DNA of 64,000 nt, from NCBI GenBank assembly GCA_030431985.1, contig JAUIIB010000006.1, positions 32,916 through 96,915 on the forward strand, read 5' to 3'. Every line of letters starts with the position of its first letter. The first letter of the stretch is position 1. Shown here piece after piece: positions 55,000 to 63,907 of this stretch. A program made the position numbers and the translations under genes. This DNA comes from Gammaproteobacteria bacterium. GTDB lineage: Bacteria; Pseudomonadota; Gammaproteobacteria; Burkholderiales; Nitrosomonadaceae. The notes below the pieces were generated by a model. That model made no database searches and was not told the origin of the DNA. It saw only the letters and a program-made list of their open reading frames with translations.

Positions 55000-57900
55000 C
55001 TAGTTAGCCTGATCCAACGCCGACAGGATATACGGATAGACGTCCTTAAAGGCATTTTTACCGAGAATACAGTCGATGTGCCCATAATTAGGAATGACGT
55101 GACGCGCGTAGCTTTGCGCACTGTTAACTTCCACCAGTTTATTGAAACTGCGCTCGGTTGACTCAGGCAGGTAACTTGCGTTCTCAGCCCCATGAATAAA
55201 AGTGACCGGCATGTTCAGTTTACTCCAATGCGGCATATATGCATCCCCGCCTTCGACATTCACAATCTGTTCTTCGCGCGCACAAAGCGCCAAGTGCTTG
55301 AAAATATCCATACTGCAGATGCCGAACAATTCATGCAGATTATCATGCATAAGGCGGTTTAACTGATCATGCTCGTAGAGCAACGCATACATAAAACTAA
55401 TGCGGTGGCATACAGCGCTAGAACAGCGCTCCTCAACATCGAAATGCTGCAAATTAAGCGCTTTGTCGTAAAGCTTATTCAGCCAGCCGCTTTTAGTATC
55501 GGCATATGCAGTCGCCGAATCGACGCCGATTGCATCGAGTAGCGCAGGCAAATGAAGGCCTGCCTTCGCTTTAACAATCGGCGCAACAACATGATCTGGA
55601 CCGATCTGCGACGCCACCACCGAGCGAACATGCTGCAAGCCACTCATCAAAGCCATAAATAATGTCGTTGATCCGGCGCAATGTGCAAACGCCTGCACAT
55701 CAGGCTTGCCGGTAATATCCATGATGGTTTTGACCGCTGCCGGATAATCGTAGCGGGCGATATCATCAAGTGTCCAGCCTTGTTCGGCGCTAGGCAATTC
55801 AATACTAATGCGCATTTCCAACAGCCAACAGTCATAACCATTGCTATACAGATATTCCAACAGATTGGTGTCAATGGTGTCCGTTGTGAATATCCGACTG
55901 GATACGCCAACGCCATGTACTATCAGCAGCGGGCCTTTATCGCCGCCTTTATAACGTGTCAACCGCAAAGGCACACCGTCCACTGCGTTAAAATGATGAA
56001 CTTCCGGCGTACCGACACGCAACGTACGTTTTTTACGCGGCGGCGCGGCGGCGTCAAAATATTGCGGCGGAACTAAAATTCCGCCATAAATATGATACAG
56101 GTCACCGGCAAAATAAATCCCGAAACGGACAATAGCCTTTAACCGTTCAGCCATAGATTGCGTCCCAGTAGCATCGATGGTGGTAATCTGGCGCAAGAAA
56201 TCAAGCGGCTGGATGTAGAGCATTCCACGTCCTTTAACCGATGCCGTATCGTCCGCACCATCATAGACAGTGATATACAGCTGCGTGGTATCCGACCAAA
56301 TATCGATGCCTGGATCATTATGAATGATTTTATGCCCTTCAAAAAACCACGTCTTACCGTCCTCGGCATGCATCTGGAAACGGTACTTCATGTATTCCTG
56401 TCCAACCCGGTCGGGATCACGCGCAAACAGATTGAATACACCTTGTGTAACAGTCAACGGCGATGCAGATAATCCAGGCGCAATAACCGTACCAACCATG
56501 CCACCATTATATTCACCGCCCAGTTCGAGCAACGCCTCCACATCGGCGACACTGACAGTCAGTGTAAAATCCAAGCTATTGCCATCTGCCTTGCCAAACC
56601 TCACCGCTTCTTCATAATCGTCGTTTTGCGCCCACCAGCCGCGCATGGTTTCGGTAAATCGCACGCCGACTGCGCCCGGTGCTGCCTCACGTGGCTGTGA
56701 AGGACTGGTAAAGTCATAGATGTAGCCTTCGGCCTCGGCCATCAACTCCATGCCCCGCTCGGCTAACGCAGAAATCGTCAATAGCGGATTCACACCGACC
56801 GAACGCGGTACGATGCTACCATCCAGCGCATACAACCCGTTATGAACCGCCGTACCCGATGCACCGCTAAAAACCCGGCCGCGATGATCGACAACGCCTG
56901 ATTCTGCATTCTTGCCCATGCAGGAACCACCCAGTGGATGAACCGTAATCAGGTCGTTATTGAGTTCTTTCGTCCAGATAGGGTTATGTATATAAGTACC
57001 GCCATTGGCAGCCGTGACCTGCTCCATAAAATCGTTGTCACGTGTAAAAACAGGTTTGTCACCCACGCCCGGCCAATCTACATTGATGCAATTATTATTC
57101 AACACCAGACGCCCGTCGGAATCGTCGTGGCTCATAATCAGATAAACCTGTGTGTTATGAACGGCACCATGATAAGCACCACCTACAAGACTCTCCAGTA
57201 CGCGACTATGCTCCTTGATTTCATCGGTAAATCCGGTATCGGTATCTTCACCGATCAAGCCCGCCGCCGTGGCCATCAATCCCGGCAAGATACTGCTCAA
57301 TGCACCGGGCAGGCTGCCTTCTTCTAGAATCAGGCCCTGCTCCAAATCGGGCGTAGCACGATCGTCAATCATGGTAGTAATACATGGACCTACGGGGTCG
57401 ATTTCACCCACCGGCATATTGCCAAAACCAATGGCATTAATCGGTACATCGTTATTAAAGCCGAACCCAAGCACATCGCCGTTTGATGAAAAATGCTCGC
57501 CCAGCTGATCGGACAACGGCAACCCTCTCTCCTTGGAACGTAACAAGATTTCCGTCGTACCCAGCGTGCCGGCTCCCAGGAACACCTGATCGCAACGCAA
57601 TACGAGATCGGGCGCATCAAAAGCATCGCGCCCGACCTCCATGATCTGGCAATGTACCAACCAGTCATCGCCATCTTTTTCCAGCCAATGTACAGCAACC
57701 TGTGTAAAAATTTCAACGCCGTTATTCCATGCATCCGGCAGATAATTCATCAGCGTGGTATTCTTTGAACCATAGTTACACCCGGAAACGCAATCACCAC
57801 AATAGGTACACGCCGGTTGAAACACACCGGCTTCATTGACGCGATCCTCAAACGTGACATTAATCGGCGGAAACGACAACGGCCGGTTGACCGCCTTGGC

Positions 57901-58419
57901 TGAACGCTTTTGTGCTTCCACCTTGGGCAATGTCGGCACGCCCGTTTGACCATCGGGAAAAGGATTTGCACCCAGCATGGTTAACGCGCGGTCGTAACAG
58001 GCAGACAAGCGCTCACTATCCTGGCAAATTTCATCGGGCCAGCGTGGATCGTCAAAAACACGTTTGTCCGCCTTCAGCGCAACATTGGCATTAATCAGCG
58101 ACGTGCCGCCCAGACCGCAACCAACCATAACATTCATGTCATTACCGGCATACAGATTGAACAATCCTGTGTAATCACCGATATGTTCGTCATGTAAATT
58201 AATCTGGAACTCTTTCCCCGCCTCGAACAACGTATTGGGATACTCACCGGTTTGAATTTCCCGACCGCGCTCCAACAAACATACCTCCAGCTTACTGCCG
58301 TCACCTCGTTTCATTCTTCCCAGCCGGGAAGCGGCTATACCACCGCCATAGCCCGAACCAATCACAATTGCGTCATACCGTTCTTTCATTTTGTTGCGAG
58401 GTGAGGCTAGGCGTTTCAT
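55000..58419 (-). CDS. GMC oxidoreductase (cholesterol-oxidase-like) fused to an alpha/beta hydrolase
   Basis: A 1139-residue two-enzyme protein. Residues about 13-570 form an FAD GMC oxidoreductase: AIVIGSGYGGGIAASRLGRM at the FAD site, an inserted cysteine cluster CTYCGDCVSGCNYG (about 212-225) and VHPLGGSCMGKNAESGVVDH near the C-terminal end of the domain. Residues 590-800 form a beta-rich domain found in such proteins. From about 825 an alpha/beta hydrolase follows, with LLIVHGVGVSSRIF, nucleophile elbow AHCAGST with Cys914 in place of serine, and H1114 in YGHIDCILG. GGAGA lies before the ATG at 58419. The likely substrates are sterols or other lipids. Confidence 0.85.
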   Translation of the reverse strand: MKRLASPRNKMKERYDAIVIGSGYGGGIAASRLGRMKRGDGSKLEVCLLERGREIQTGEYPNTLFEAGKEFQINLHDEHIGDYTGLFNLYAGNDMNVMVGCGLGGTSLINANVALKADKRVFDDPRWPDEICQDSERLSACYDRALTMLGANPFPDGQTGVPTLPKVEAQKRSAKAVNRPLSFPPINVTFEDRVNEAGVFQPACTYCGDCVSGCNYGSKNTTLMNYLPDAWNNGVEIFTQVAVHWLEKDGDDWLVHCQIMEVGRDAFDAPDLVLRCDQVFLGAGTLGTTEILLRSKERGLPLSDQLGEHFSSNGDVLGFGFNNDVPINAIGFGNMPVGEIDPVGPCITTMIDDRATPDLEQGLILEEGSLPGALSSILPGLMATAAGLIGEDTDTGFTDEIKEHSRVLESLVGGAYHGAVHNTQVYLIMSHDDSDGRLVLNNNCINVDWPGVGDKPVFTRDNDFMEQVTAANGGTYIHNPIWTKELNNDLITVHPLGGSCMGKNAESGVVDHRGRVFSGASGTAVHNGLYALDGSIVPRSVGVNPLLTISALAERGMELMAEAEGYIYDFTSPSQPREAAPGAVGVRFTETMRGWWAQNDDYEEAVRFGKADGNSLDFTLTVSVADVEALLELGGEYNGGMVGTVIAPGLSASPLTVTQGVFNLFARDPDRVGQEYMKYRFQMHAEDGKTWFFEGHKIIHNDPGIDIWSDTTQLYITVYDGADDTASVKGRGMLYIQPLDFLRQITTIDATGTQSMAERLKAIVRFGIYFAGDLYHIYGGILVPPQYFDAAAPPRKKRTLRVGTPEVHHFNAVDGVPLRLTRYKGGDKGPLLIVHGVGVSSRIFTTDTIDTNLLEYLYSNGYDCWLLEMRISIELPSAEQGWTLDDIARYDYPAAVKTIMDITGKPDVQAFAHCAGSTTLFMALMSGLQHVRSVVASQIGPDHVVAPIVKAKAGLHLPALLDAIGVDSATAYADTKSGWLNKLYDKALNLQHFDVEERCSSAVCHRISFMYALLYEHDQLNRLMHDNLHELFGICSMDIFKHLALCAREEQIVNVEGGDAYMPHWSKLNMPVTFIHGAENASYLPESTERSFNKLVEVNSAQSYARHVIPNYGHIDCILGKNAFKDVYPYILSALDQAN

Positions 58420-58681
58420 TTATCGTCTCCATCAAAAATTAGACACAGAAATGAAATCAGCAGAAGCGGATTGTCTAACTGATCGTATATGCCGAGGTTA
58501 AGCAATATTAATTCCAAAACATGTTTTAAACAAATGGTGAAAACCGATTTAAAACATCAACACATGTAAAATAGATTTATGTTGTGTGAAATCATGTACT
58601 GCAAAATCTTCTAATATGCAATTTTTACCCAAACGACACAGGTTTCGTATAATAAGCCTTTTGACTTTCGATCAATTCGAC
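58420..58681. other. Divergent intergenic region
   Basis: About 260 nt between the GMC fusion gene and the cyclophilin gene. The cyclophilin frame is open back to 58586, but the coding start is placed at 58682; no other gene is seen. Confidence 0.4.
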
Positions 58682-59611
58682 ATGACGGCATTTGTACATT
58701 TCTCAAAAACAATCTTCGTTAGTTTCCTCATGCTTGTTCCATTGATTGTGCAGGCTAATCCAGTGGCCTGCCTCAACACCAATCTCGGCAATTTTTGCCT
58801 GGAATTGCTTGAACGTAGGACGCCTCAGACAGTCGCAAATTTCCTCAGTTATGTGAACAGCGGTGCATACAACCAAAGTATTTTTCACCGCAGCGAACCG
58901 GGGTTTGTCGTTCAGGGAGGTGGGTTCAAGGTTGCGGACAGTGATAGCGGCGCACAAGTTTCACCTGTCAGCACCTTCGAACCGGTAGCTAATGAGTTCA
59001 GCTTATCCAATCTTCGGGGAACGGTAGCTATGGCTAAGCTACCCGATAATCCAGACAGCGCGACCAGCCAGTGGTTTGTCAATCTTGAAGATAATACAGG
59101 CCCACCGGCATTTTTGGATACTCAGAATGAAGGTTTTACAGTTTTTGCAAAGGTCCTATATGACGGCATGATCATATTCGATACAATTGCCGACCTGCAG
59201 CGCGTCAATTTTGGTGGTGCGCTGTCGAGCACGCCGACCGTTAACTTTGATGTCACGCAAACACCGCGTGTGGAAAATTTTGTGGTCATCAACAATGTAG
59301 ACTTACATGATGTGACTGCGGTGTTTGAAAATGGCGCGCTGACGTTTGCGGTTGATATCGGTAACAACAATTTTTTTGAGGTGCGCCTGCAATTGGTTGC
59401 TACAACACCCAAAATTGTGTTTGAACTCGATACGGAAGCAGTAACGCCGCTCACTAACGAATCCTCGGAAATGGCAATATTTTCTGCACAAGAGGGTACA
59501 CTAATGATTCCATCGGTCATGATCAATGAAACCACGCAGGTCGATAACGTGCTACTGTCATTGTCGACACGCGCTCAGTTACAGTTTACATTGATCAGCT
59601 TTGAGCAATAA
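58682..59611 (+). CDS. Secreted cyclophilin-type peptidylprolyl isomerase
   Basis: A 309-residue exported protein. ATG at 58682 starts a signal peptide (MTAFVHFSKTIFVSFLMLVP, cleaved about residue 26); upstream in-frame starts would bury it. The cyclophilin domain (about 27-190) has FHRSEPGFVVQGGGF with the catalytic Arg, GTVAMAKLPDNPDSATSQWF and the FTVFAKVLYDGM strand. About 110 further residues form a beta-rich, cysteine-free domain not seen in ordinary PpiA. It should help periplasmic folding; the extra domain may bind a partner. Confidence 0.85.
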   Translation: MTAFVHFSKTIFVSFLMLVPLIVQANPVACLNTNLGNFCLELLERRTPQTVANFLSYVNSGAYNQSIFHRSEPGFVVQGGGFKVADSDSGAQVSPVSTFEPVANEFSLSNLRGTVAMAKLPDNPDSATSQWFVNLEDNTGPPAFLDTQNEGFTVFAKVLYDGMIIFDTIADLQRVNFGGALSSTPTVNFDVTQTPRVENFVVINNVDLHDVTAVFENGALTFAVDIGNNNFFEVRLQLVATTPKIVFELDTEAVTPLTNESSEMAIFSAQEGTLMIPSVMINETTQVDNVLLSLSTRAQLQFTLISFEQ

Positions 59612-60434
59612 TATCGGCCAGTTTAACACTGATTAAAAAATTGTCTTATTCTTTGTCATGTTTTCTTCAGTTAGTGGAATATGACAAGATCAATCAAGAG
59701 AAAATGCCTACTACTCTATCTCTCATGATGGTCATACCATTGCGCTTATTGATCTGAGTCGAATAGAGAAAAACAGAAATACTTTAGCTGCTACCATGTA
59801 GGGACTTTTGACGAACTAATCCTCACGCCGCTAGGACAATTTACAGAAATTCCATTGGATCAAACGTCGTTACGAATGTCTTTCTTGTCAGCTAGTGAAG
59901 CAACACTCATCATTATTTGCGATGCTTGCATAGCCATACCATCGAATTTAAAGAAAATTTTTGGAATACCAGAATTCTAATATGGCTGCGTCACTTATCG
60001 AGCTTGATGAAAAAACAGTGGAAGAGCGTCATAGAAAATCAGGCTGAGAAAATCAAATCAGACGAACTAAAACAGTCACATTTTTCTATCAACCCTCTGT
60101 CCAAATTTATTAGATGACGTACATCAAGAAGGGTTGCCACGCCGTCACCGCCCTACCATATCGTTCTTGACCATGAGGCAGAACAACATATTTGACCAAA
60201 AAACAGCTAATTTTAAGATCGCTTCACTCACGCTTTTTTAATGCACTCATCGCCGCGCGGCTAGGATATTGATAGATCGATGATGATATTTATAAGATCA
60301 ATTTGTATACAGGCTGGAAACCATTCCTGCGTGAACGGTGATATTCACCTGAAGCCCTCTTTCCACTCTCGAGCTGGTCAGGAGACTTTCTTATGAAAGA
60401 ACTGGTTAACTTTTCGATGAAAGTTGGGGAGCTT
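59612..60434. other. Non-coding, probably decayed region, 823 nt
   Basis: No intact gene. Short protein-like stretches lie in different frames on the plus strand: SISHDGHTIALIDLSRIEKN near 59720, then CYHVGTFDELILTPLGQFTE with about 40 further open codons to a stop near 59980, and MAASLIELDEKTVEERHRKS near 59981. They look like pieces of one or two broken genes, but I recognise no family. Confidence 0.4.
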
Positions 60435-61067
60435 TCAGAGAATACGACAGGAAATTGTTGGATCAACCTCTTCCGGGCTGCCACCGCATTCGTCAGAAAG
60501 AGTTGTGTCAGGCAAGGTAAATGTATGTATTCCTTCTGTACCGATAACATGTAACTGATATTCCCCTGCTTCCAAGCGCTCAACATCCAGTTGAATGACT
60601 CGTATGAATGGGAGCGGTACTTGATCACATACCTCATCGGGTGCCAGGGGTTCCTGGGTAACTTGAACCTCAAACAGATTGCCAATTCTACGCTGATTTA
60701 TCTGTCCTAATCGGCCGCATGTGATTTCTCCAGTAATCGTTGACCTAACCGTAATTGGCACAGTACCAGACGACTCAAATACAAACGGAGCAGAAACAAG
60801 ATCTATTTTAGGTATCGCCGTTTTGTCTCTTGAATTAAAATCCTGTAAAGTCCATGCGTTAAGCTGCGGGTCGAATTGGAACACGACATCCTGATACCGG
60901 CCGACCTGACCCGGCACGTCAACACGCGGGATAGTCAAAGTGCCATTCTGATAGCTATAACTGGGATAGCCACCTGGGTTGCCAGTGCTCCCAGTACTCT
61001 CTGATTTAGCCAAACCTATATTCAGGAACAGCAATAATATTAGAATATATTTTAATAAATCTTTCAT
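60435..61067 (-). CDS. Secreted protein of unknown function downstream of a protease
   Basis: A 210-residue exported protein. ATG at 61067 has GGAGA eight bases upstream and begins a signal peptide (MKDLLKYILILLLFLNIGLA); the frame open further upstream has no such features. The mature part is beta-rich, with SYQNGTLTIPRVDVPGQVGR, FQFDPQLNAWTLQDF and four or five cysteines near the C-terminal half. It follows the protease gene by 113 nt and may be a substrate, inhibitor or partner. No family recognised. Confidence 0.65.
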   Translation of the reverse strand: MKDLLKYILILLLFLNIGLAKSESTGSTGNPGGYPSYSYQNGTLTIPRVDVPGQVGRYQDVVFQFDPQLNAWTLQDFNSRDKTAIPKIDLVSAPFVFESSGTVPITVRSTITGEITCGRLGQINQRRIGNLFEVQVTQEPLAPDEVCDQVPLPFIRVIQLDVERLEAGEYQLHVIGTEGIHTFTLPDTTLSDECGGSPEEVDPTISCRIL

Positions 61068-61180
61068 GACGTTCTCCGTACAGACAAACAGAGATTTATA
61101 ATTTATTTTGGATGGATAAATGTGCGAGAACACTATTTTTATCCATCCATTTTTCGATGATGACAATGAAATAAAGTTCC

Positions 61181-62568
61181 TTACCACCGTTGCGGAATAA
61201 ATCGAGATGTTGCGCCGCTCATTGTTGCACCACCTGGGTCTGTAACAGTTCCAATGACCCCGGTATTTCTCAAATCGGCATAAGCCGGTGCCGCTGTTGT
61301 CAGGTTATCGCAGAACGGTGCGGCTGATTGACAAGCCAGCGCAAAAATACCGGATAATATCGCTGTTGAAAGCGATGTACCGTTGGCTAAAATGGGGCTT
61401 CCATTCTGGTTGAGGGTTGAAATACCAAATCCCGGTGCGAAAGTGGAAACATTCGTTCCCGTGCGTGAATCAGGATGTCTCTCATCTTTTCCATGAGAGA
61501 GAATTTTATCTTTTATAGTACCGCCGACAACAAACGCTTCCGGGATGTGGGTAGGTGAAAAGTTGGCAGTGTTGCAGCCATCATTTGCTGCAGCAACAAC
61601 GACAATAATGCCATTGTTATGTGCTGCTTTAACTGCATTATCTAAGCCTGAATGATATACAGGGCCACATCCGCCCGGTTGAATACCGTTACTCAAGTTC
61701 ACAATCGTTCCAGCCGGTGTATTGAAAGCGATCCAGTTGAGTGCAGTAACAATATGACTGAGCCGTACAGGGTCGTTATTCAAGGGAAAAGTACAACCGG
61801 CAGTTACTTTTGCAATTTTCAGACTAGCACCTTTGGCTACCCCTTTGGTGTTGCCTGCAATAACACTGGTAATAGCTGTACCGTGTCCATTACAATCAGC
61901 ACCCCACCATGAAGGTGTCGGATATCCACCAGAATAATTCACATCCCAGACGATTTGGGCGCGTCCGCCGAATTCTGCGGCTACTTGAGGTATTCTCAAG
62001 TCCAAGCCGGAGTCCAGCACATATATTGTGCGCCCTGCCCCTGTTTTATTGTAATTATAGGTATTATTGAGCGTTGGTGTCATCGTAATGTCGTCAATCC
62101 GGTCTAACGCCCAGCCAGGATTATTTTGGGTGGCTAACAGTGTTATGAGTAAATCTTGCTCGACATGTTCTACCCTTTCATCCTTACGCCACTTTTCGGC
62201 TTCTTCGGCATCCATCTTGACGTGTATGGCGTTGATTGTATCGAAAATAGCTAGGACTTCCCCTTGCAGCTCCATCGTTGCCGCTAAAGTTTCTTTACTT
62301 TGTCCGGTGCTGTGTTCGCCGAAAGGAACATTTTCTTGACCGCGTTTTGACTCATCCGGTTGCTCGATTAAGGAGCTATCGTCAGCATCTTGATTAAAAA
62401 CGGAAGCTTTCTTGAATCCGATGATGTAGGAGTTTTTAATAAAAAGATCGCCATTCAGAAAGGCTTCTTCTGTTTCCTGAGTCAGTGTATCTTCTGCGTT
62501 GGCATTAATTGAAAAAAAATTGTGACGAATGCTAAAATTAATGCTGCAAATTTAGTCTTAGAATACAT
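61181..62568 (-). pseudogene. S8 subtilisin-like protease, interrupted by a frameshift at a T8 tract
   Basis: The frame from 62275 down to 61181 encodes an intact catalytic domain: D88 in IYVLDSGLD, H131 in CNGHGTAI, oxyanion N231 in AAANDG and S301 in NGTSLST (numbered from the ATG at 62275). Upstream the same frame stays open through an I9-like propeptide (FLNGDLFIKNSYIIGFKKAS) but has no start. An ATG at 62568 begins MYSKTKFAALILAFVTIFF in another frame. The two frames meet at eight T (minus strand; A8 at 62512-62519). One added T would give a 462-residue preproprotein with a perfect signal peptide (SINANA/ED). So it is either phase-off, a sequencing error or a recent mutation. Confidence 0.85.
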
Positions 62569-62731
62569 ATAGACACCCTAGGATATTAATAATAAAGAAT
62601 CTTATGAGACAAGTGTTGGTTGATACTTTATTGTACTTATATGTCCAATTATAATGGTGACTGAATATAAAGTAAAATTACATCCCAATGGCGGTCAACA
62701 GAAGTTAGCTGTCTGTTTGAGGAAACCAACC

Positions 62732-62768
62732 AAAACTCCCCAACTTTTGGGTAAAAGTTAAGGAGTTT
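62732..62768. repeat. Strong imperfect palindrome (hairpin)
   Basis: AAACTCC (62733-62739) and AACTTTT (62742-62748) pair with AAAAGTT (62753-62759) and GGAGTTT (62762-62768) around a GGGT loop, with one CC/AA internal mismatch. This gives 14 base pairs. Flanking A and T runs allow a bidirectional terminator, but it lies between a divergent protease promoter region and a truncated integrase, so a recombination or element-end role is also possible. Confidence 0.6.
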
Positions 62769-62782
62769 ACTAAACCCTGTAA

Positions 62783-63322
62783 ACCCAATACCACGCCGCC
62801 CTACTCCATAATGGAAAATATCGGAATCATTGTTTGTTTACACTCGGGATCAATACCGCCTATCGTGCCAATGAATTATTGTCCATCACGGTAGAACAAG
62901 TGCTTTCTATACAGGCTGGCGATACACTGGAATTAAAACAGTCAAAAAATGATAAGTACCGCAGGGTTGTGATTAACAAAACCGCCTATGAAGCTTTGAG
63001 GCTGTATATCGAGAATGACATGGCATTACAACGCCGCATGTCTGAGAAGAATGCGTCCCTGTTCTACTCGCAGCGCGGGAATGTTTTAAGCGTACCGACA
63101 TTGACCAACATGGTAAAAGACTGGTGTTTTGGTGCTGGATGCAAAGGCAGGAATTACGGCTCGCACACGATGCGCAAGACATGGGGTTATTGGCAGCACA
63201 AGCGCGACGCTCCCCTGCCCCTGCTCATGGAAGCCTACGGCCATGCCACGCAACAGCAAACACTCGCTTACCTGTGCATTCAGGCCGAAGATATCAAAAA
63301 TATATACAGTATGGAGTTGTAG
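62783..63322 (+). pseudogene. Truncated tyrosine recombinase (phage-type integrase), C-terminal half
   Basis: An open frame from 62783 encodes only the catalytic domain: GKYRNHCLFTLGINTAYRAN with the first arginine, a lysine strand (LELKQSKNDKYRRVVINK), HTMRKTWGYW with the second His-Arg pair, YGHATQQQ, and the tyrosine in TLAYLCI. A stop (TAA at 62780-62782) cuts the frame before the N-terminal DNA-binding domain. All catalytic residues remain, but the arm/core domain is lost, so it is probably inactive. Precedes parD by about 70 nt. Confidence 0.75.
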
Positions 63323-63393
63323 AGCAATAAACTTTCGTTGACTATGTTACCTATAAATGGTAATTGTTGGTAATACATAAAGAGACTAAGATC

Positions 63394-63639
63394 ATGGGAA
63401 AAAACACGAGCATTTCACTAGGCGATCATTTTGAAGGGTTCATTAATGAGCAAATCATGCAAGGTCGATATGGTTCGGCCAGCGAAGTAATCAGAGCCAG
63501 TTTGCGGCTGCTTGAAGAGCAGGAACAAAAATTTCAAGCACTGCGCCAAGCCTTAATCGAAGGTGAAGAAAGCGGCGAGAGCACACGGTCATTCAAGGAA
63601 ATTGTGGAAGAAGCAAAAGCGGAAATTCATGGCGGGTAA
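63394..63639 (+). CDS. parD: ParD-like antitoxin
   Basis: An 81-residue type II antitoxin with a ribbon-helix-helix N-terminus (MGKNTSISLGDHFEGFINEQ, then GRYGSASEVIRASLRLLEEQ) and an acidic C-terminal toxin-binding tail. ATG at 63394 is chosen over an upstream in-frame start. It overlaps the toxin gene by 11 bases. It should repress its own promoter with ParE. Confidence 0.93.
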   Translation: MGKNTSISLGDHFEGFINEQIMQGRYGSASEVIRASLRLLEEQEQKFQALRQALIEGEESGESTRSFKEIVEEAKAEIHGG

Positions 63640-63898
63640 ATACACGAAATCCAAAAAAACAGACCAAGACATTAAACGCCTTACAAAACGTAGTATTGCC
63701 GATTTTGAGGAACAACAGACGGATAAGTATCTGGCTGGTCTGGAGAAGTGCCTACAATTACTCGCCGACAGTCCTGATATGGGTCGCGCCTGTGATGAAC
63801 TTCGTGAGGGGTATCAGCGTCATGAATACGAGAGCCATATCGTTTTTTACCGGAAGCGGAAAAACGATTATTTTGAGAGTGTAAAGTTTTCTGTGTAA
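63629..63898 (+). CDS. parE: ParE-like toxin
   Basis: An 89-residue RelE/ParE-fold toxin, in ParE type poisoning DNA gyrase. ATG at 63629 overlaps parD and gives normal length; upstream codons in this frame belong to parD DNA. Typical parts are DIKRLTKRSIADFEEQQTDK, LADSPDMGRACDELREGYQR and HEYESHIVFYRKRKNDYFES. Complete with its antitoxin, so probably functional. Confidence 0.92.
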   Translation: MAGKYTKSKKTDQDIKRLTKRSIADFEEQQTDKYLAGLEKCLQLLADSPDMGRACDELREGYQRHEYESHIVFYRKRKNDYFESVKFSV

Positions 63899-63907
63899 CT
63901 GTCTGAG

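Noticed and set aside
59917..60117. Plus-strand 66-codon frame
   Set aside because: No ribosome-binding site or recognisable domain; treated as part of a decayed region.
60290..60685. Minus-strand 131-codon frame over the end of the secreted protein
   Set aside because: Overlaps the 210-residue exported protein in another frame, lacks a start signal and has the composition of a shadow.
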